In this document: one piece after another, positions 15,092 to 24,422 of the stretch
Numbering within the stretch: the stretch's first letter is position 1
Layout of the letters: the number at the start of each line of letters is the position of its first letter
NCBI RefSeq assembly: GCF_029633915.1
Contig: NZ_CP091092.1
Span: forward strand, 2,170,001 to 2,234,000
DNA from: Methanomicrobium antiquum
GTDB taxonomy: Archaea > Halobacteriota > Methanomicrobia > Methanomicrobiales > Methanomicrobiaceae
Length of the DNA stretch: 64,000 nt
Reading direction: 5' to 3'
The notes under the pieces: generated by a model
Databases searched by the model: none
The model's input: only the letters and a program-made list of their open reading frames with translations
Told to the model about the DNA's origin: nothing
Program-made: the position numbers and the translations under genes

Positions 15092-17188
15092 TTATGAATT
15101 ATCTTCTTTTTCCATAAAAAGCGGAATAATTCCTGCAATCGATGTTCTGTCACCAATCACCACTGCTGTATCGCCTTCTTTTAATACTGTATTTTTCTGA
15201 GGCGCTATCTCATCCTTTTCAGCCCCGCCTCTTCTGATTGCAATAACTGAAACTCCGTAATTTGCCCGAAGCATAAGTTCTCCGAGGCTTTTTTTACAGA
15301 CTTCTGAATTTTTGCCGACATGAATCTGTTCGACAGAGTTTCTTCTTTTAGGGAGCTTTTCATCGGCAGACTTTAACCTTGAGCTGAAGTGTCCGAATAA
15401 TCCCGTCTTTGTGTCAAAGTTTATGTCAGGCAGAACCTGTTTTTCGAAGTACTGATCGTATAATTCACATCTTATCTGTCTGACTAACTGATCAAGTTCC
15501 TGCTGGGGCACCTGCTCGTTTGCAAGAATTCTTCTGAAAATCTGAATTGCGGCCTCTCTTTCATCAACAATCACTTCATCAGCACCAAGATGGTAAAGCT
15601 CTGCAATCTCAGAGATGAATCTTGAGCGTGTGATGATTCCAATTTTAGGGTTTTTTCGTCTTATTGTAGTAATAACTGCCTTTACAGCCGCAGTATCAGG
15701 AATTGTAAGAATTATTGCCCTTGCAGTGTCAATTCCGGAATGTTCAAGTACGGATTCATGTCTGGCATCGCCATAAACGACATTCTCACCTTTTTCCCGT
15801 TGGGATTTAATTGTATCAGGGTTTAATTCAATGATAACGTAATCAACACCCATTTTTCTTAAGGCTTTTGCAACGTGTTGACCGACAACACCGTATCCGG
15901 CAATAATGACATGATCGTTTGGTTTATGGAGAATTTTTTCATCGGCCGGAATTTTATCATTCTCCATGTCTGCATCAGCAGATGATGTTGTAGAAACAGA
16001 TGAACTGTCGTGAAAAACACCCCTTCTCCCTGAGAAATAACTATTCAGTTTAGGAGCGAAATCGACAATAAATGGAGTTATTGCCATTGTTATTATAGAT
16101 ACAGCAAGTAATATCTGGTAAAAATCATTAGTTAAAATGCCTGTTGAAAGACCGGTGGAACCAAGAATAAATGAAAATTCTCCAATCTGTGAAACTCCTG
16201 CCGCTGATAAAAACGCTGCACCTGATGCAACCCCGATTGCTTTTATGCTTACATAGTTTATCAGACTCTTTCCAATAATAACAGCTATTGCAAGAAGAAT
16301 TACAGCAAGCAGGTGGTCTGAAAGAAATGAAAGGCTCAGCATCATTCCGATTGATACGAAGAAAAAACTTGTCAGGATATCACGAATAGGCATAATCTGC
16401 CCGACAACCTCATGGCTGTACTCAGACTCGGAAATTGCAATTCCTGCAAGGAATGCTCCAAGTGCAAGTGAAACGCCGTTTAATGACATAAGCCAGGCAA
16501 TGCCGAAGCATATTACAACGATGGTTATTATGAAAAGTTCGTTGCTTCTAATCTCTGCAACTTTATTCAAAAGGCGGGGTACTAAAAATATTGCAGCAAC
16601 AAGGATTATGCAAAGAAGAATCATGCCGAAGATAAGGTTTAGAATCTCCATTGTGATATTTCCTGATGATGTTCCTGCAATAATCGGAACAAGAAGCATC
16701 ATTGGAATAACGCTAATATCCTGAAATATCAGGATGCCAAGCGATGTTTTCCCATGTACTGAGTTTATCTCCCCTTTCTGCTGGTATAGATTCATAATAA
16801 TGGCGGTTGATGACGGAGCAACCATAAATCCGGTTAAAATTGCGACATTAAATTCAAATCCGAGATGAATCATTATTGCAATTACAGAAACTGTTGTAAG
16901 AACAAGCTGAAGACCTCCTGTAACAAGAATTTTCTTTCTCATCGCAAGCAGATTTTTTAAGGACATTTCAAGTCCTATGGTAAACATTAAAAGAATTACT
17001 CCAAGTTCTGCGAGAAGAGATACATGCTCGTCTGTTACAAGACCAAGAAGAGAGGGGCCGACAATGATCCCGGTCAGGAAATATCCGATAATCATTGGAA
17101 GATTAAAATGCCTTCCAATAAAAAGGACAACAAGTGCACAGGCAAGTATTATAAATACCGCCATTATAAGTTCAGTTTCCACATCCAT
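15092..17188 (-). CDS. Kef-type K+/H+ (CPA2) antiporter with TrkA domains
   Basis: 698 residues. About 12-13 membrane helices make up residues 1-390 (CPA2 family; the QDISVIPMMLL and GAFLAGIAISES motifs are typical). An RCK/TrkA-N Rossmann domain follows (VIIAGYGVVGQHVAKALRKMG ... VIIELNPDTI ... VVYGDARHESVLEHSGID), then a linker and a TrkA-C domain in the last ~85 residues. Exchanges monovalent cations for protons, gated by nucleotide on the RCK domain. Stands alone between rio1 and tyrS. Confidence 0.92.
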   Translation of the reverse strand: MDVETELIMAVFIILACALVVLFIGRHFNLPMIIGYFLTGIIVGPSLLGLVTDEHVSLLAELGVILLMFTIGLEMSLKNLLAMRKKILVTGGLQLVLTTVSVIAIMIHLGFEFNVAILTGFMVAPSSTAIIMNLYQQKGEINSVHGKTSLGILIFQDISVIPMMLLVPIIAGTSSGNITMEILNLIFGMILLCIILVAAIFLVPRLLNKVAEIRSNELFIITIVVICFGIAWLMSLNGVSLALGAFLAGIAISESEYSHEVVGQIMPIRDILTSFFFVSIGMMLSLSFLSDHLLAVILLAIAVIIGKSLINYVSIKAIGVASGAAFLSAAGVSQIGEFSFILGSTGLSTGILTNDFYQILLAVSIITMAITPFIVDFAPKLNSYFSGRRGVFHDSSSVSTTSSADADMENDKIPADEKILHKPNDHVIIAGYGVVGQHVAKALRKMGVDYVIIELNPDTIKSQREKGENVVYGDARHESVLEHSGIDTARAIILTIPDTAAVKAVITTIRRKNPKIGIITRSRFISEIAELYHLGADEVIVDEREAAIQIFRRILANEQVPQQELDQLVRQIRCELYDQYFEKQVLPDINFDTKTGLFGHFSSRLKSADEKLPKRRNSVEQIHVGKNSEVCKKSLGELMLRANYGVSVIAIRRGGAEKDEIAPQKNTVLKEGDTAVVIGDRTSIAGIIPLFMEKEDNS

Positions 17189-17384
17189 ATGATAGTTCTC
17201 TTTGTTTTTTTCAGGTAATTTTCATGGATTAATTTATTCACTTTTTTTTATTCGGCTTTTAAAGCAGAGATGTTCTCCTCTCTAAATTTCATTAGAAAAA
17301 TAATGATTTTTTAGTATTTACCGGTTGTGAGAATAAATGTTTTAACAAATATAATCATGTATTTAAAAAAAAGATATTTCGATT

Positions 17385-18335
17385 TTAAAGCCCGAGATAA
17401 TCCCTTGCCGGCGATAAAACTTCAATCAGACCTTCGGTGCACGCAGCTTTTAAGTCAGCAGGATGGATTTCGCCATTTGCATATGCACCTTCGCACTCTT
17501 CATATGAGGAGAGTTCGCGGTTGCCTCCGAATTTTTCTGAACGCTTCAGGGTTATTGTTTCAAGCCTTGGGAATACATGATATTTTAAAACCTGAAGAAC
17601 CGGATTTTCCTCTGTCTCCGGCGGGCAAAATGCCTTTTTCATCTTCTTTCTTATGCTCTCTTCAGTTTCTGCAACTGAGATGAAGTTTCCTTCAGATGAT
17701 GACATCTTCCTGCCGTTAAGTCCGTTTATGATTGGGGTGTGCATGCAAAGCGGTGCTTTTGCGCCGATTGAGGGGAGATACTCACGTGCAAGCATGTGAA
17801 TCTTTCTCTGATCGATTCCGCCAAGAGCCATGTCAACACCTAAGGTGTGGATGTCCACCATCTGCATGATTGGATATACCATCTGTGATACATGTGGTGC
17901 GTCCATGTTTCGCCCGACCTCGTCCATGCTCCTTGTTGCACGGTTAAGGGTTATCTGCTGTGCAAGACGGAGAACATTTATCTGGTAGTCAGGATTTAGC
18001 TGAACGTCAGTTCCTAAAATAAACTCTACGTTTTTCCCCTTTAATCCTACTGCCTCAAAACAGCGGCGGTTGTAGTCTGCAAGCTCTGCAACCTTCTCCA
18101 TATCGCCTTTCTGGTTTAAAAATGCGTGAAGGTCTGCCAGCAAGACTTTAATTTTAAATCCTGCATCACGAAGATCCATTAATTTATTTATTGTGACGAG
18201 ATGTCCGAGGTGAATCTCTCCTGAAGGTTCATATCCTGTATATACTGATTTTTCAGGTTTTTGCATGAGAGCCTTTAGTTCATCCTCTGTTACGATCTCG
18301 ACTGTATTTCTTGTTGCAAGTTCGTATGAATCCAT
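17385..18335 (-). CDS. tyrS: Tyrosyl-tRNA synthetase, archaeal type
   Basis: 316 residues, the short archaeal/eukaryotic form without the bacterial S4 tail. HIGH motif as YEPSGEIHLGHLVT (about residue 40), KMSKS motif as GRKMSSSEGNF, and the Tyr-binding TDVQLNPDYQINVL/MVYPIMQMVDI region with GGIDQRKIHMLAREYLP. Charges tRNA-Tyr in the cytoplasm. Faces a rightward gene at 18560 across a 224 bp AT-rich gap. Confidence 0.95.
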   Translation of the reverse strand: MDSYELATRNTVEIVTEDELKALMQKPEKSVYTGYEPSGEIHLGHLVTINKLMDLRDAGFKIKVLLADLHAFLNQKGDMEKVAELADYNRRCFEAVGLKGKNVEFILGTDVQLNPDYQINVLRLAQQITLNRATRSMDEVGRNMDAPHVSQMVYPIMQMVDIHTLGVDMALGGIDQRKIHMLAREYLPSIGAKAPLCMHTPIINGLNGRKMSSSEGNFISVAETEESIRKKMKKAFCPPETEENPVLQVLKYHVFPRLETITLKRSEKFGGNRELSSYEECEGAYANGEIHPADLKAACTEGLIEVLSPARDYLGL

Positions 18336-18559
18336 TCGTTATATTTTGGATGGGAAGGAGGATTAAATTATTTGTGAGTGTTGAATTATTGCCAAAAAAT
18401 TTTGAAAATTTTTGTTTAACCTTGGTTTAAATTTGTTTTCAATGAAGTGATTTTTTTGCTTATTTAGTATTTTTTAATAGCTTTTTAAATAGGTTTTTAA
18501 CAGGTTTTAGTAGTATTTTTAGGATATTTTTTTAATATCCGCCTGATAATTTAATCCTA

Positions 18560-19078
18560 ATGAAAATTCCGGATAAAAAAACTGCGAAATCTGCCGCTGA
18601 AAGAAAGGAGTATGCCATTTCTAAGTTTCCGTCTGATTACAACTGCGCACAGTCGGTGCTTCGTGCATTTGCAGGCGATTTTGGTGCTGAAGAAGATGAA
18701 ATTGTAAAAATCGCATCAGGGTTTGGAAGCGGCATTGCAACAGGACAGATTTGCGGTGCGGTAACAGGCGCTGTTATGGCAATCGGCCTTTATACCTCAG
18801 AAATTTCTGACAGGACTGAGAAAAAGAATAAAACATATGGCCTTGTAAGAGATTTTTTAAAGCGTTTTGAAGAAAAAAACGGTTCAACCGATTGCAAAAC
18901 ACTTCTTGGATATACAGTTACAAATCCTGAAATAGTAAAGTGCCTGCCTGAGGATATGCAACCTAAAATTGCATGCAGACCCTTTGTTGAGAGTGCAGTT
19001 TTAATTCTTTCAGACATTCTGGATGAGGATAAGAAAGGTAATAGAAAGGTAATTAAAAATAATAATTTGAAGGTTTAG
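18560..19078 (+). CDS. C_GCAxxG_C_C family protein (possible redox protein)
   Basis: 172 residues. Matches the family signature: YNCAQSVLRAFAGDFG, then ASGFGSGIATGQICGAVTGAVMAIG, then later conserved Cys in GSTDCKTLLGYT and ACRPFVESA. The Cys positions give the family its name. Members are often fused to or near redox enzymes, but no role is proven. Starts ATG 18560 after a long AT-rich stretch. Single gene. Confidence 0.88.
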   Translation: MKIPDKKTAKSAAERKEYAISKFPSDYNCAQSVLRAFAGDFGAEEDEIVKIASGFGSGIATGQICGAVTGAVMAIGLYTSEISDRTEKKNKTYGLVRDFLKRFEEKNGSTDCKTLLGYTVTNPEIVKCLPEDMQPKIACRPFVESAVLILSDILDEDKKGNRKVIKNNNLKV

Positions 19079-19111
19079 AAAATAAGAGATATTTCTAAGT
19101 TTCTGCCTCAT

Positions 19112-20374
19112 CTATCTGTTTTTATCTGTGACTTGCTTTTTTTTCACAGCAAAAAAGCACAAACAAAAAATCACTGCGGCAACCGTAAGTCCTGAAGAAA
19201 GATTTGCGGCCTGTGTCGGGCTTTTTTTATTTTCAGTCTCGCTATTGATATCTTCGGTGTTTTGTGGTGTTTCTGTTACAGTGACGGAAATTTCAGGTAG
19301 ATCCAGTTTTATCAATTTCAGGACATTTCGTCCGTTCACCGAATCTTTCCAGATAACAGAATCGCCGGATATCTCAACCGAAACCCCATATTCCCCATTG
19401 GTATCCGAAATAAGAATCTCATTCTCTTCATTGATATTATAAATCCATACCGAATAGTGAATCCCGTTTCTCTTATCGCTCCACACGATGTTGTCCCCAT
19501 CAATCTTCGGGCTTGCAACTTGTGCATCCGGTGATGTGATAACGATTGTTTCGTTCGTGGAAATATCTGTCATAAGTAGCTTTTGTGGAGGGTTATCTTT
19601 AAGAAAGGACCCGAAATCGTCATCGAATTTGTAGACTATTTTATCGCCGGATATATCGGGAAAAGAATAAACTCCCTTCTCTTCATCACCAATCTGCCAG
19701 GTATCTCCTGTTTCAAGATTCATTAAATGTACCATGGCTGTTAGCTGTCCATATCTATTATCGCGAAAAGCAAGATTTTTTCCAGAAATAGCAACTGTTG
19801 ACTGAAGACCCGACAGTTCATGTTTGGTAAGACTTTCATCTTCCAGATTATATACAAATATGTCTCCGTGATCATAATCGGAAGATTCTGCAATTGAATT
19901 CCTTCCTGTAATTACTATTTCATCTTCATATATTGCTATATCGTTGACAGAATTGAATTTCTCTGCTATTATTTTGGGGGCATTTCTTTCATCTAAATTA
20001 TATGCATATATATCAAACTGTCCTTCAATCCAGTCTCTTTCCTTGGATTTTGTCTTCCAAACGGCAATATTTCCGTAAATATCCAGGTGGCTGGAATCAG
20101 GAGGGTTGTCAACGGGTAGTTCTTCGAGTCCTGATCCGCCTGTTTTGTACAGGAATAATTTAGACCAGCCCGGTATATCATCCATCTCCGGATATATTTC
20201 ACAGATTAAAACGTTCCCTGAATCGATCGCAGCATAGATGTAGGCTCCATCTTCCGCTGTAAAAATTGTCTTTTCTTCGCCGGAAATATCTATTGCCGAG
20301 GTGGCCGGAATAAGGATGCAGAGAGATAATAGTAGTACCCTAAGTTTGCCACTTACGTATAAAGTACCAATCAA
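19112..20374 (-). CDS. Surface beta-propeller protein, 5' end replaced by IS sequence
   Basis: 420 residues as read, but the first ~12 codons come from the IS1634-family element inserted at 20339. The native signal peptide start lies beyond the IS at 22050. An in-frame TTG at 20374 would give a hybrid N-terminus (MIGTLYVSGKLRVLLLSLCI) that still looks like a signal peptide. Mature part: propeller repeats of the type ISGDKIVYKFDDDF and IDGDNIVWSDKRNG (like Methanosarcina surface proteins), a Thr/Glu linker and a C-terminal membrane helix with KKK tail. Paralogue of 22983 and 25169. May be silent without a promoter. Confidence 0.7.
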   Translation of the reverse strand: MIGTLYVSGKLRVLLLSLCILIPATSAIDISGEEKTIFTAEDGAYIYAAIDSGNVLICEIYPEMDDIPGWSKLFLYKTGGSGLEELPVDNPPDSSHLDIYGNIAVWKTKSKERDWIEGQFDIYAYNLDERNAPKIIAEKFNSVNDIAIYEDEIVITGRNSIAESSDYDHGDIFVYNLEDESLTKHELSGLQSTVAISGKNLAFRDNRYGQLTAMVHLMNLETGDTWQIGDEEKGVYSFPDISGDKIVYKFDDDFGSFLKDNPPQKLLMTDISTNETIVITSPDAQVASPKIDGDNIVWSDKRNGIHYSVWIYNINEENEILISDTNGEYGVSVEISGDSVIWKDSVNGRNVLKLIKLDLPEISVTVTETPQNTEDINSETENKKSPTQAANLSSGLTVAAVIFCLCFFAVKKKQVTDKNR

Positions 20375-21999
20375 ATGATTTGAATAAATAGCTCAAAAAT
20401 CCAATTAAAAAGAAATAAGACTGTTCTTAGTGATGTTACAAATGATCAAACATGCAAACAAAACTAAGAACCTATGTAGTTGAGCCTAATGACAATATAT
20501 CCTTTCCTATTGGCATCATCCTGCTTGTCAAAACACTATATGAAATACTTAATTTTTCAGAAATTTTTGGCAAGCATAAGAAAAAAGGAATAAGTATCGA
20601 TGATTTACTTATCGCGCTTATCAGTTACAAGCTGACTGATAATTTCAGCATCAAGCGCTCACATGGATGGATAAATCGCTTAGAGGTTTTGCAGATATTT
20701 AACCTGATTTCTTTCAGTGAAAGAACGATTTATCGTCTTCTTGAAACAATCGGAGCAAACAGAGAAGAAATCATCTCAGATATTCAGGATAGAATCTTTG
20801 ATAGGTATGATTTTGATCTCACCGACATCAACATGGACTGGACCAGTATAGTTCTTCACGGAAATAAAGCAGAACTTGGTAAATATGGATATAGTCGGGA
20901 TCACAGACCTGACAAAAAACAGATAACTATTGGATTGGCTGAACTGGCTAATCCAATCAATATTCCGATAGGAATGACTGTTGAACCCGGAAATCTCAAC
21001 GATCAGAAACATTTCAAAAAGACGTATCTTCAGGTAAAAGATAGATTAAAAGAAGATTCTCTAGTAATATTTGACAAAGGTGCAAACAGCATTGATAATA
21101 CTCAGATGATTCGCTCCGATAACCTGCAGTATATCACAGGAAAGAAGCTTAACAAAAGTGATGATAAGATAATTGCAAAATTCGAAGAATATAGTCCTGA
21201 AATTATTGATGATGAAGCCGGCATTCGCGGCATTAAAATTGTGAAACCAAACAGCATCAATTACTTCTATTTTTCAAAGAAACTTCAGAAAGAACAACTT
21301 GAATCCAGGGCGAGAAAAGTTGTGAAACAGATTAAGGAAGCAAAAACGATTCAGGAATGTATTGAAAAAAATAAAAAACTCCCTAAGAAGTTTCGTATAA
21401 ATAATTTGCTTGTTGATGTTGATTATTCCATCCAGACAAAACTTGTTCAAATTTCAGAGGATGAAGCTGTAAAACTCCTTGAAGATAAATTAATCACTGG
21501 CAGAGAAGGATTTTTCTGTCTGAAATCAAGTAAGAATTTGACACTTGTTGAGGCCCTAAATACATATCGAAAAAAAGACTCGATTGAGAAGATATTCCAC
21601 TCTTTAAAGAATGAAATTGAAATTAAACCATTGAGAGTCTGGACAGATAACAGCATTTATGGTGCGTTAATCATCGGATTTATTGCACAGCTTTTTATTT
21701 CACTGATTCGATTTGAAATCCCGGAAATGAAGCATACATCTACAAAATTCATAAAAAAATCATTATCGAATTTGACAGTTACCATTGATTTGTGGAAAAG
21801 AAAGACAAAAAAGTACATTCACTCGAATTTTGACTCCATAAATACGAAGATTTTACTCTATGACTGGGGCATTTCATGATTTTAAAGTAGTAAAATAGCC
21901 AACTGTCAAATTCTATTTCCTGACAAAAATTTGAAAAAATCGAATAGAGATAGTGGACAGTATCTTGAGGGGGATTGAACTCTAACTGGCAAAGTTAGG
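20339..21999 (+). mobile_element. IS1634-family insertion sequence, 1661 bp
   Basis: Ends are inverted repeats CCTAAGTTTGCCACTTA (left) and CCTAACTTTGCCAGTTA (right, reverse complement). The flanks carry the 6 bp direct repeat TAGTAC (20333-20338 and 22000-22005). The paralogous genes at ~24195 and ~26373 have the single uninterrupted site, so the boundaries are directly visible. One rightward transposase gene. Inserted in the signal-peptide codons of a beta-propeller gene. Confidence 0.9.
20452..21879 (+). CDS. IS1634-family (IS4-type DDE) transposase
   Basis: 475 residues, full length. Family landmarks: MDWTSIVLHGNKAELGKYGYSR with first catalytic Asp, DHRPDKKQITIGLAEL, GMTVEPGNLNDQKHF, SLVIFDKGANS with second Asp, FCLKSSKNLTLVEALNTYRKKDSIEKIFHSLKNE with the Glu (YRKKDSIEKIFHSLK is the YREK-like motif). 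No frameshift or stop, so potentially active. It is the likely source of mobilising enzyme for the MITE at 3201. Confidence 0.93.
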   Translation: MQTKLRTYVVEPNDNISFPIGIILLVKTLYEILNFSEIFGKHKKKGISIDDLLIALISYKLTDNFSIKRSHGWINRLEVLQIFNLISFSERTIYRLLETIGANREEIISDIQDRIFDRYDFDLTDINMDWTSIVLHGNKAELGKYGYSRDHRPDKKQITIGLAELANPINIPIGMTVEPGNLNDQKHFKKTYLQVKDRLKEDSLVIFDKGANSIDNTQMIRSDNLQYITGKKLNKSDDKIIAKFEEYSPEIIDDEAGIRGIKIVKPNSINYFYFSKKLQKEQLESRARKVVKQIKEAKTIQECIEKNKKLPKKFRINNLLVDVDYSIQTKLVQISEDEAVKLLEDKLITGREGFFCLKSSKNLTLVEALNTYRKKDSIEKIFHSLKNEIEIKPLRVWTDNSIYGALIIGFIAQLFISLIRFEIPEMKHTSTKFIKKSLSNLTVTIDLWKRKTKKYIHSNFDSINTKILLYDWGIS

Positions 22000-22050
22000 T
22001 AGTACTAAAATTTGTAAAACTGTTTTTTTGTATTTTTCTATAAGATTCAT
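21982..22050 (-). pseudogene. N-terminal fragment of the IS-split beta-propeller gene
   Basis: ATG at 22050 reads MNLIEKYKKTVLQILVL, the native signal-peptide start seen in both paralogues, then runs into the IS end and stops at 21982-21984. The native promoter and start are thus separated from the rest of the gene (19112-20338) by the 1661 bp element. Confidence 0.75.
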
Positions 22051-22084
22051 TGGATAACAGCTATCGGTGTAACCTGATATATTT

Positions 22085-22170
22085 TTTATCTGACTTTCGT
22101 CCAACGATTGTATAAATAATTACAAAAGCCCTCTGTTTGTTGGACAGTTGTCAGAGAGATTGTATTTATT
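22085..22170. promoter_or_regulatory. Divergent promoter region, unit 1
   Basis: Contains GTCCAACGATTGTATAAATAATTAC, given here only by its parts: TTGTATAAATAA at ~22107-22118 reads as a TATA box on the plus strand, and its complement TTATTTATACAA as one on the minus strand. GTTGGACAGTTGTCAGAGA follows at ~22138-22156. Same region as 24279-24365 in unit 2 and 26473-26532 in unit 3. Confidence 0.5.
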
Positions 22171-22227
22171 ATGAAGAATATATCCTCAGAATGTGCCGGT
22201 ATAAATAAAAGGCACAGGAAAAAACCA

Positions 22228-22818
22228 ATGAAAGGATATAAAAAATATGCACTGATCGGAGTTTTTCTGATCTTTGCATTTGTAGTTTGCTCCCCTGCAA
22301 GTGCACTTAAGGCAGATGCGACCGATGAGCAACTAAAGATAATGAACGAAATAGAAGGAACAGATATCACCATTGGAGAATATCTCCAGAAGGTATGGCC
22401 GCAGTTCTATGACGAATTGACAGACGAACAGAAGAAGAAAGTTGACAACTGGAAGAAGAGCTGGCTGGAATCAGCGGCAACTGAAGATAAAAATCTAAAG
22501 ACATCAGGTTCAAAAGCTTCGATGACTACAAATGCATATATTAGCAGTGGACCGAACAGGGTTATTTATGAAGGGGAATCCAATATTGATCAACCAGTAG
22601 CTGAATATCATTACATTGAAGTAAAACTAAAAAATAATGCAAATCAGGTTGTCAGTTCAACTGCTTTTAGCGAATTTGATGGTGATGGATATGTCAATGC
22701 AGAAAACATGAAATTCTGGCTGCCGTCAGGCTACTACACCTCAAATGCATGGAGCTACTCATTAGATCCTGATACTGAAGATTCAGATACCGCAGGTCCG
22801 ATGTATTATTCAGCCTGA
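22228..22818 (+). CDS. Secreted protein of the divergent pair, unit 1
   Basis: 196 residues from the ATG at 22228; an in-frame ATG at 22171 would add a polar 19-residue extension before the signal peptide and is less likely. Signal peptide MKGYKKYALIGVFLIFAFVV...SALKA. Then a conserved N-terminal module, ATDEQLKIMNEIEGTDITIGEYLQKVWPQFYDEL, rich in acidic and aromatic residues, and a C-terminal beta-rich region ending DTEDSDTAGPMYYSA. Nearly identical to unit 2 over the first two thirds. No family recognised. Divergent from a propeller gene; both products act outside the membrane. Confidence 0.68.
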   Translation: MKGYKKYALIGVFLIFAFVVCSPASALKADATDEQLKIMNEIEGTDITIGEYLQKVWPQFYDELTDEQKKKVDNWKKSWLESAATEDKNLKTSGSKASMTTNAYISSGPNRVIYEGESNIDQPVAEYHYIEVKLKNNANQVVSSTAFSEFDGDGYVNAENMKFWLPSGYYTSNAWSYSLDPDTEDSDTAGPMYYSA

Positions 22819-22982
22819 TTCAAAACAAAACCACTATCATTTTTTTTGTTGGATGGTTCTCAGAGAAAAGATCTATTGTTTGATTTCCGTTCAAATATTT
22901 GATGTTTGATATTTGATTAAATTCGTGTTCAAAAAGAAGCTTTTTATGAAAAAGGAAAAAGTTTCTCCAAAAGATTTCCTGT

Positions 22983-24245
22983 TCATTTTTTATAATTGAT
23001 AGTTCTCATAGCAAAAATGCATAATCCGAAAATTATGGCAGCAAATGTTATCTCGGAATACAGACCTGCAGGCTTTATTGTGCTTTCACCGGGATCATTT
23101 TCAGTCGTGCTTTTTTCAAGTTCAGGTGTCTGCTGTGCTCCTGTAACATAAGCAGAATTTTCAGGTATGTCCAGCCTTATTAATTTCAAGACATCCTTCC
23201 CGTCAACAATGTCAGTCCAGATAACGGTATCACCTGAGATGTCAACTTCAGTTCCGTATTCTTCATTGGTATCTGCTATAAAAACCTCTTTTCCTTCATT
23301 GACATTATAAAACCATACTGAGTAATAAATCCCGTTTCTCTTATCACCCCATACGATATTGTCGCTGTCAATCTTCGGACCACCTTTAATTCGTTCCCCA
23401 GGTGATGCAATAATGGTTGTTTCGTTCGAAGAAATATCTGTCATAAGTAGCAGTTGGGGAGCACTGTCTTTCAAAAATGATCCAAAATCCTCGTCAAATT
23501 TATAGACTATTTTGTCACCTGAGATATCGGGAGATAAATATACACCCTTCTCTTCATCCCCGATCTGCCAGGTTTCTCCTGTTTCAATATTCATTAAATG
23601 TACCATGGCTGTCAGCTGTCCGTACCTGTTATCGCGAAAAAAAATATTTTTTCCAGAAATAGCAACTTCTGACTGAAAACCTGGCAATTCATACCTGTTC
23701 ATATCTCCGTCTTCCAGATTATATACAAAAATATCTCCATGGTCATAATCGGAAGATTCTGCAATTGAATTCCTTCCTGTAATTATAATCATATTTTCTC
23801 CTACTGTCAGATCATCGACAGAATTAAATTTATCCACTATTATTTTCGGTGTATTTCTCTCATCCAAATTATATACATAGACGTCATATTTCCCTTCAAC
23901 CCAGTCTCTTTCTTCGGATTTTCCCTGCCATACAGCAATATTCTTATTAATAGCAAGATTGTGAGAATAAAAGGAATAATCTGCTATCTTTTCAAGCTTT
24001 TCTTCGCTGATGTTGTATATATAAAATTTTGACCAGCTGGAAACCTTGTCAAGAAGTGCTTCCCTGATTAGTATATTCCCCGAATCGATCGCGGCATATA
24101 TGCCTGCATCTTCTTCCGCTGTAAAAATTGTCTTTTCTTCGCCGGAAATATCTATTGCCGAGGTGGCCGGAATAAGGATGCAGAGAGATAATAGTAGTAC
24201 TAAAATTTGTAGAACTTTTTTTTTGTATTTTTCTATAAGATTCAT
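22983..24245 (-). CDS. Membrane-anchored surface beta-propeller protein, unit 2
   Basis: 420 residues from ATG 24245 (the longer reading from a TTG at 24299 lacks a ribosome site and would precede the signal peptide). Signal peptide ...LVLLLSLCILIPATSA, then repeats of about 45 residues with the motifs AISGKNIFFRDNRYG, ISGDKIVYKFDEDFG, IDSDNIVWGDKRNG, ISGDTVIWTDIVDG that suggest a TolB/Methanosarcina-type propeller. A Thr/Glu linker and a C-terminal helix (TFAAIIFGLCIFAMRTINYKK) anchor it, outward-facing. Residues before ~195 are nearly identical to unit 3, later ones resemble unit 1. Confidence 0.78.
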   Translation of the reverse strand: MNLIEKYKKKVLQILVLLLSLCILIPATSAIDISGEEKTIFTAEEDAGIYAAIDSGNILIREALLDKVSSWSKFYIYNISEEKLEKIADYSFYSHNLAINKNIAVWQGKSEERDWVEGKYDVYVYNLDERNTPKIIVDKFNSVDDLTVGENMIIITGRNSIAESSDYDHGDIFVYNLEDGDMNRYELPGFQSEVAISGKNIFFRDNRYGQLTAMVHLMNIETGETWQIGDEEKGVYLSPDISGDKIVYKFDEDFGSFLKDSAPQLLLMTDISSNETTIIASPGERIKGGPKIDSDNIVWGDKRNGIYYSVWFYNVNEGKEVFIADTNEEYGTEVDISGDTVIWTDIVDGKDVLKLIRLDIPENSAYVTGAQQTPELEKSTTENDPGESTIKPAGLYSEITFAAIIFGLCIFAMRTINYKK

Positions 24246-24278
24246 TGGATAACAGCTATCGGTGTAACCTGATATATT

Positions 24279-24365
24279 TTTTATCTGACTTCCGTCCAAC
24301 GATTGTATAAATAATTACAAAAGCCCTCTGTTTGTTGGACAGTTGTCAGAGAGATTGTATTTATT
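24279..24365. promoter_or_regulatory. Divergent promoter region, unit 2
   Basis: TTGTATAAATAA at ~24302-24313 can serve as TATA in both directions: about 60 bases from the minus-strand ATG (24245) and ~55 from the plus-strand 24366 ATG. TTGGACAG sites flank it (GTCCAAC at ~24293, GTTGGACAG at ~24333). A second AT-rich GTATTTATTATG at 24357 is less convincing. Confidence 0.5.
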
Positions 24366-24422
24366 ATGAAGAATATATCCTCAGAATGTGCCGGTATAAA
24401 TAAAAGGCACAGGAAAAAACCA

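Noticed and set aside
24246-24299. Longer N-terminus (18 residues) for the propeller genes
   Set aside because: It starts at TTG without a ribosome site, lies over the presumed transcription start and would put polar residues before a clean signal peptide.
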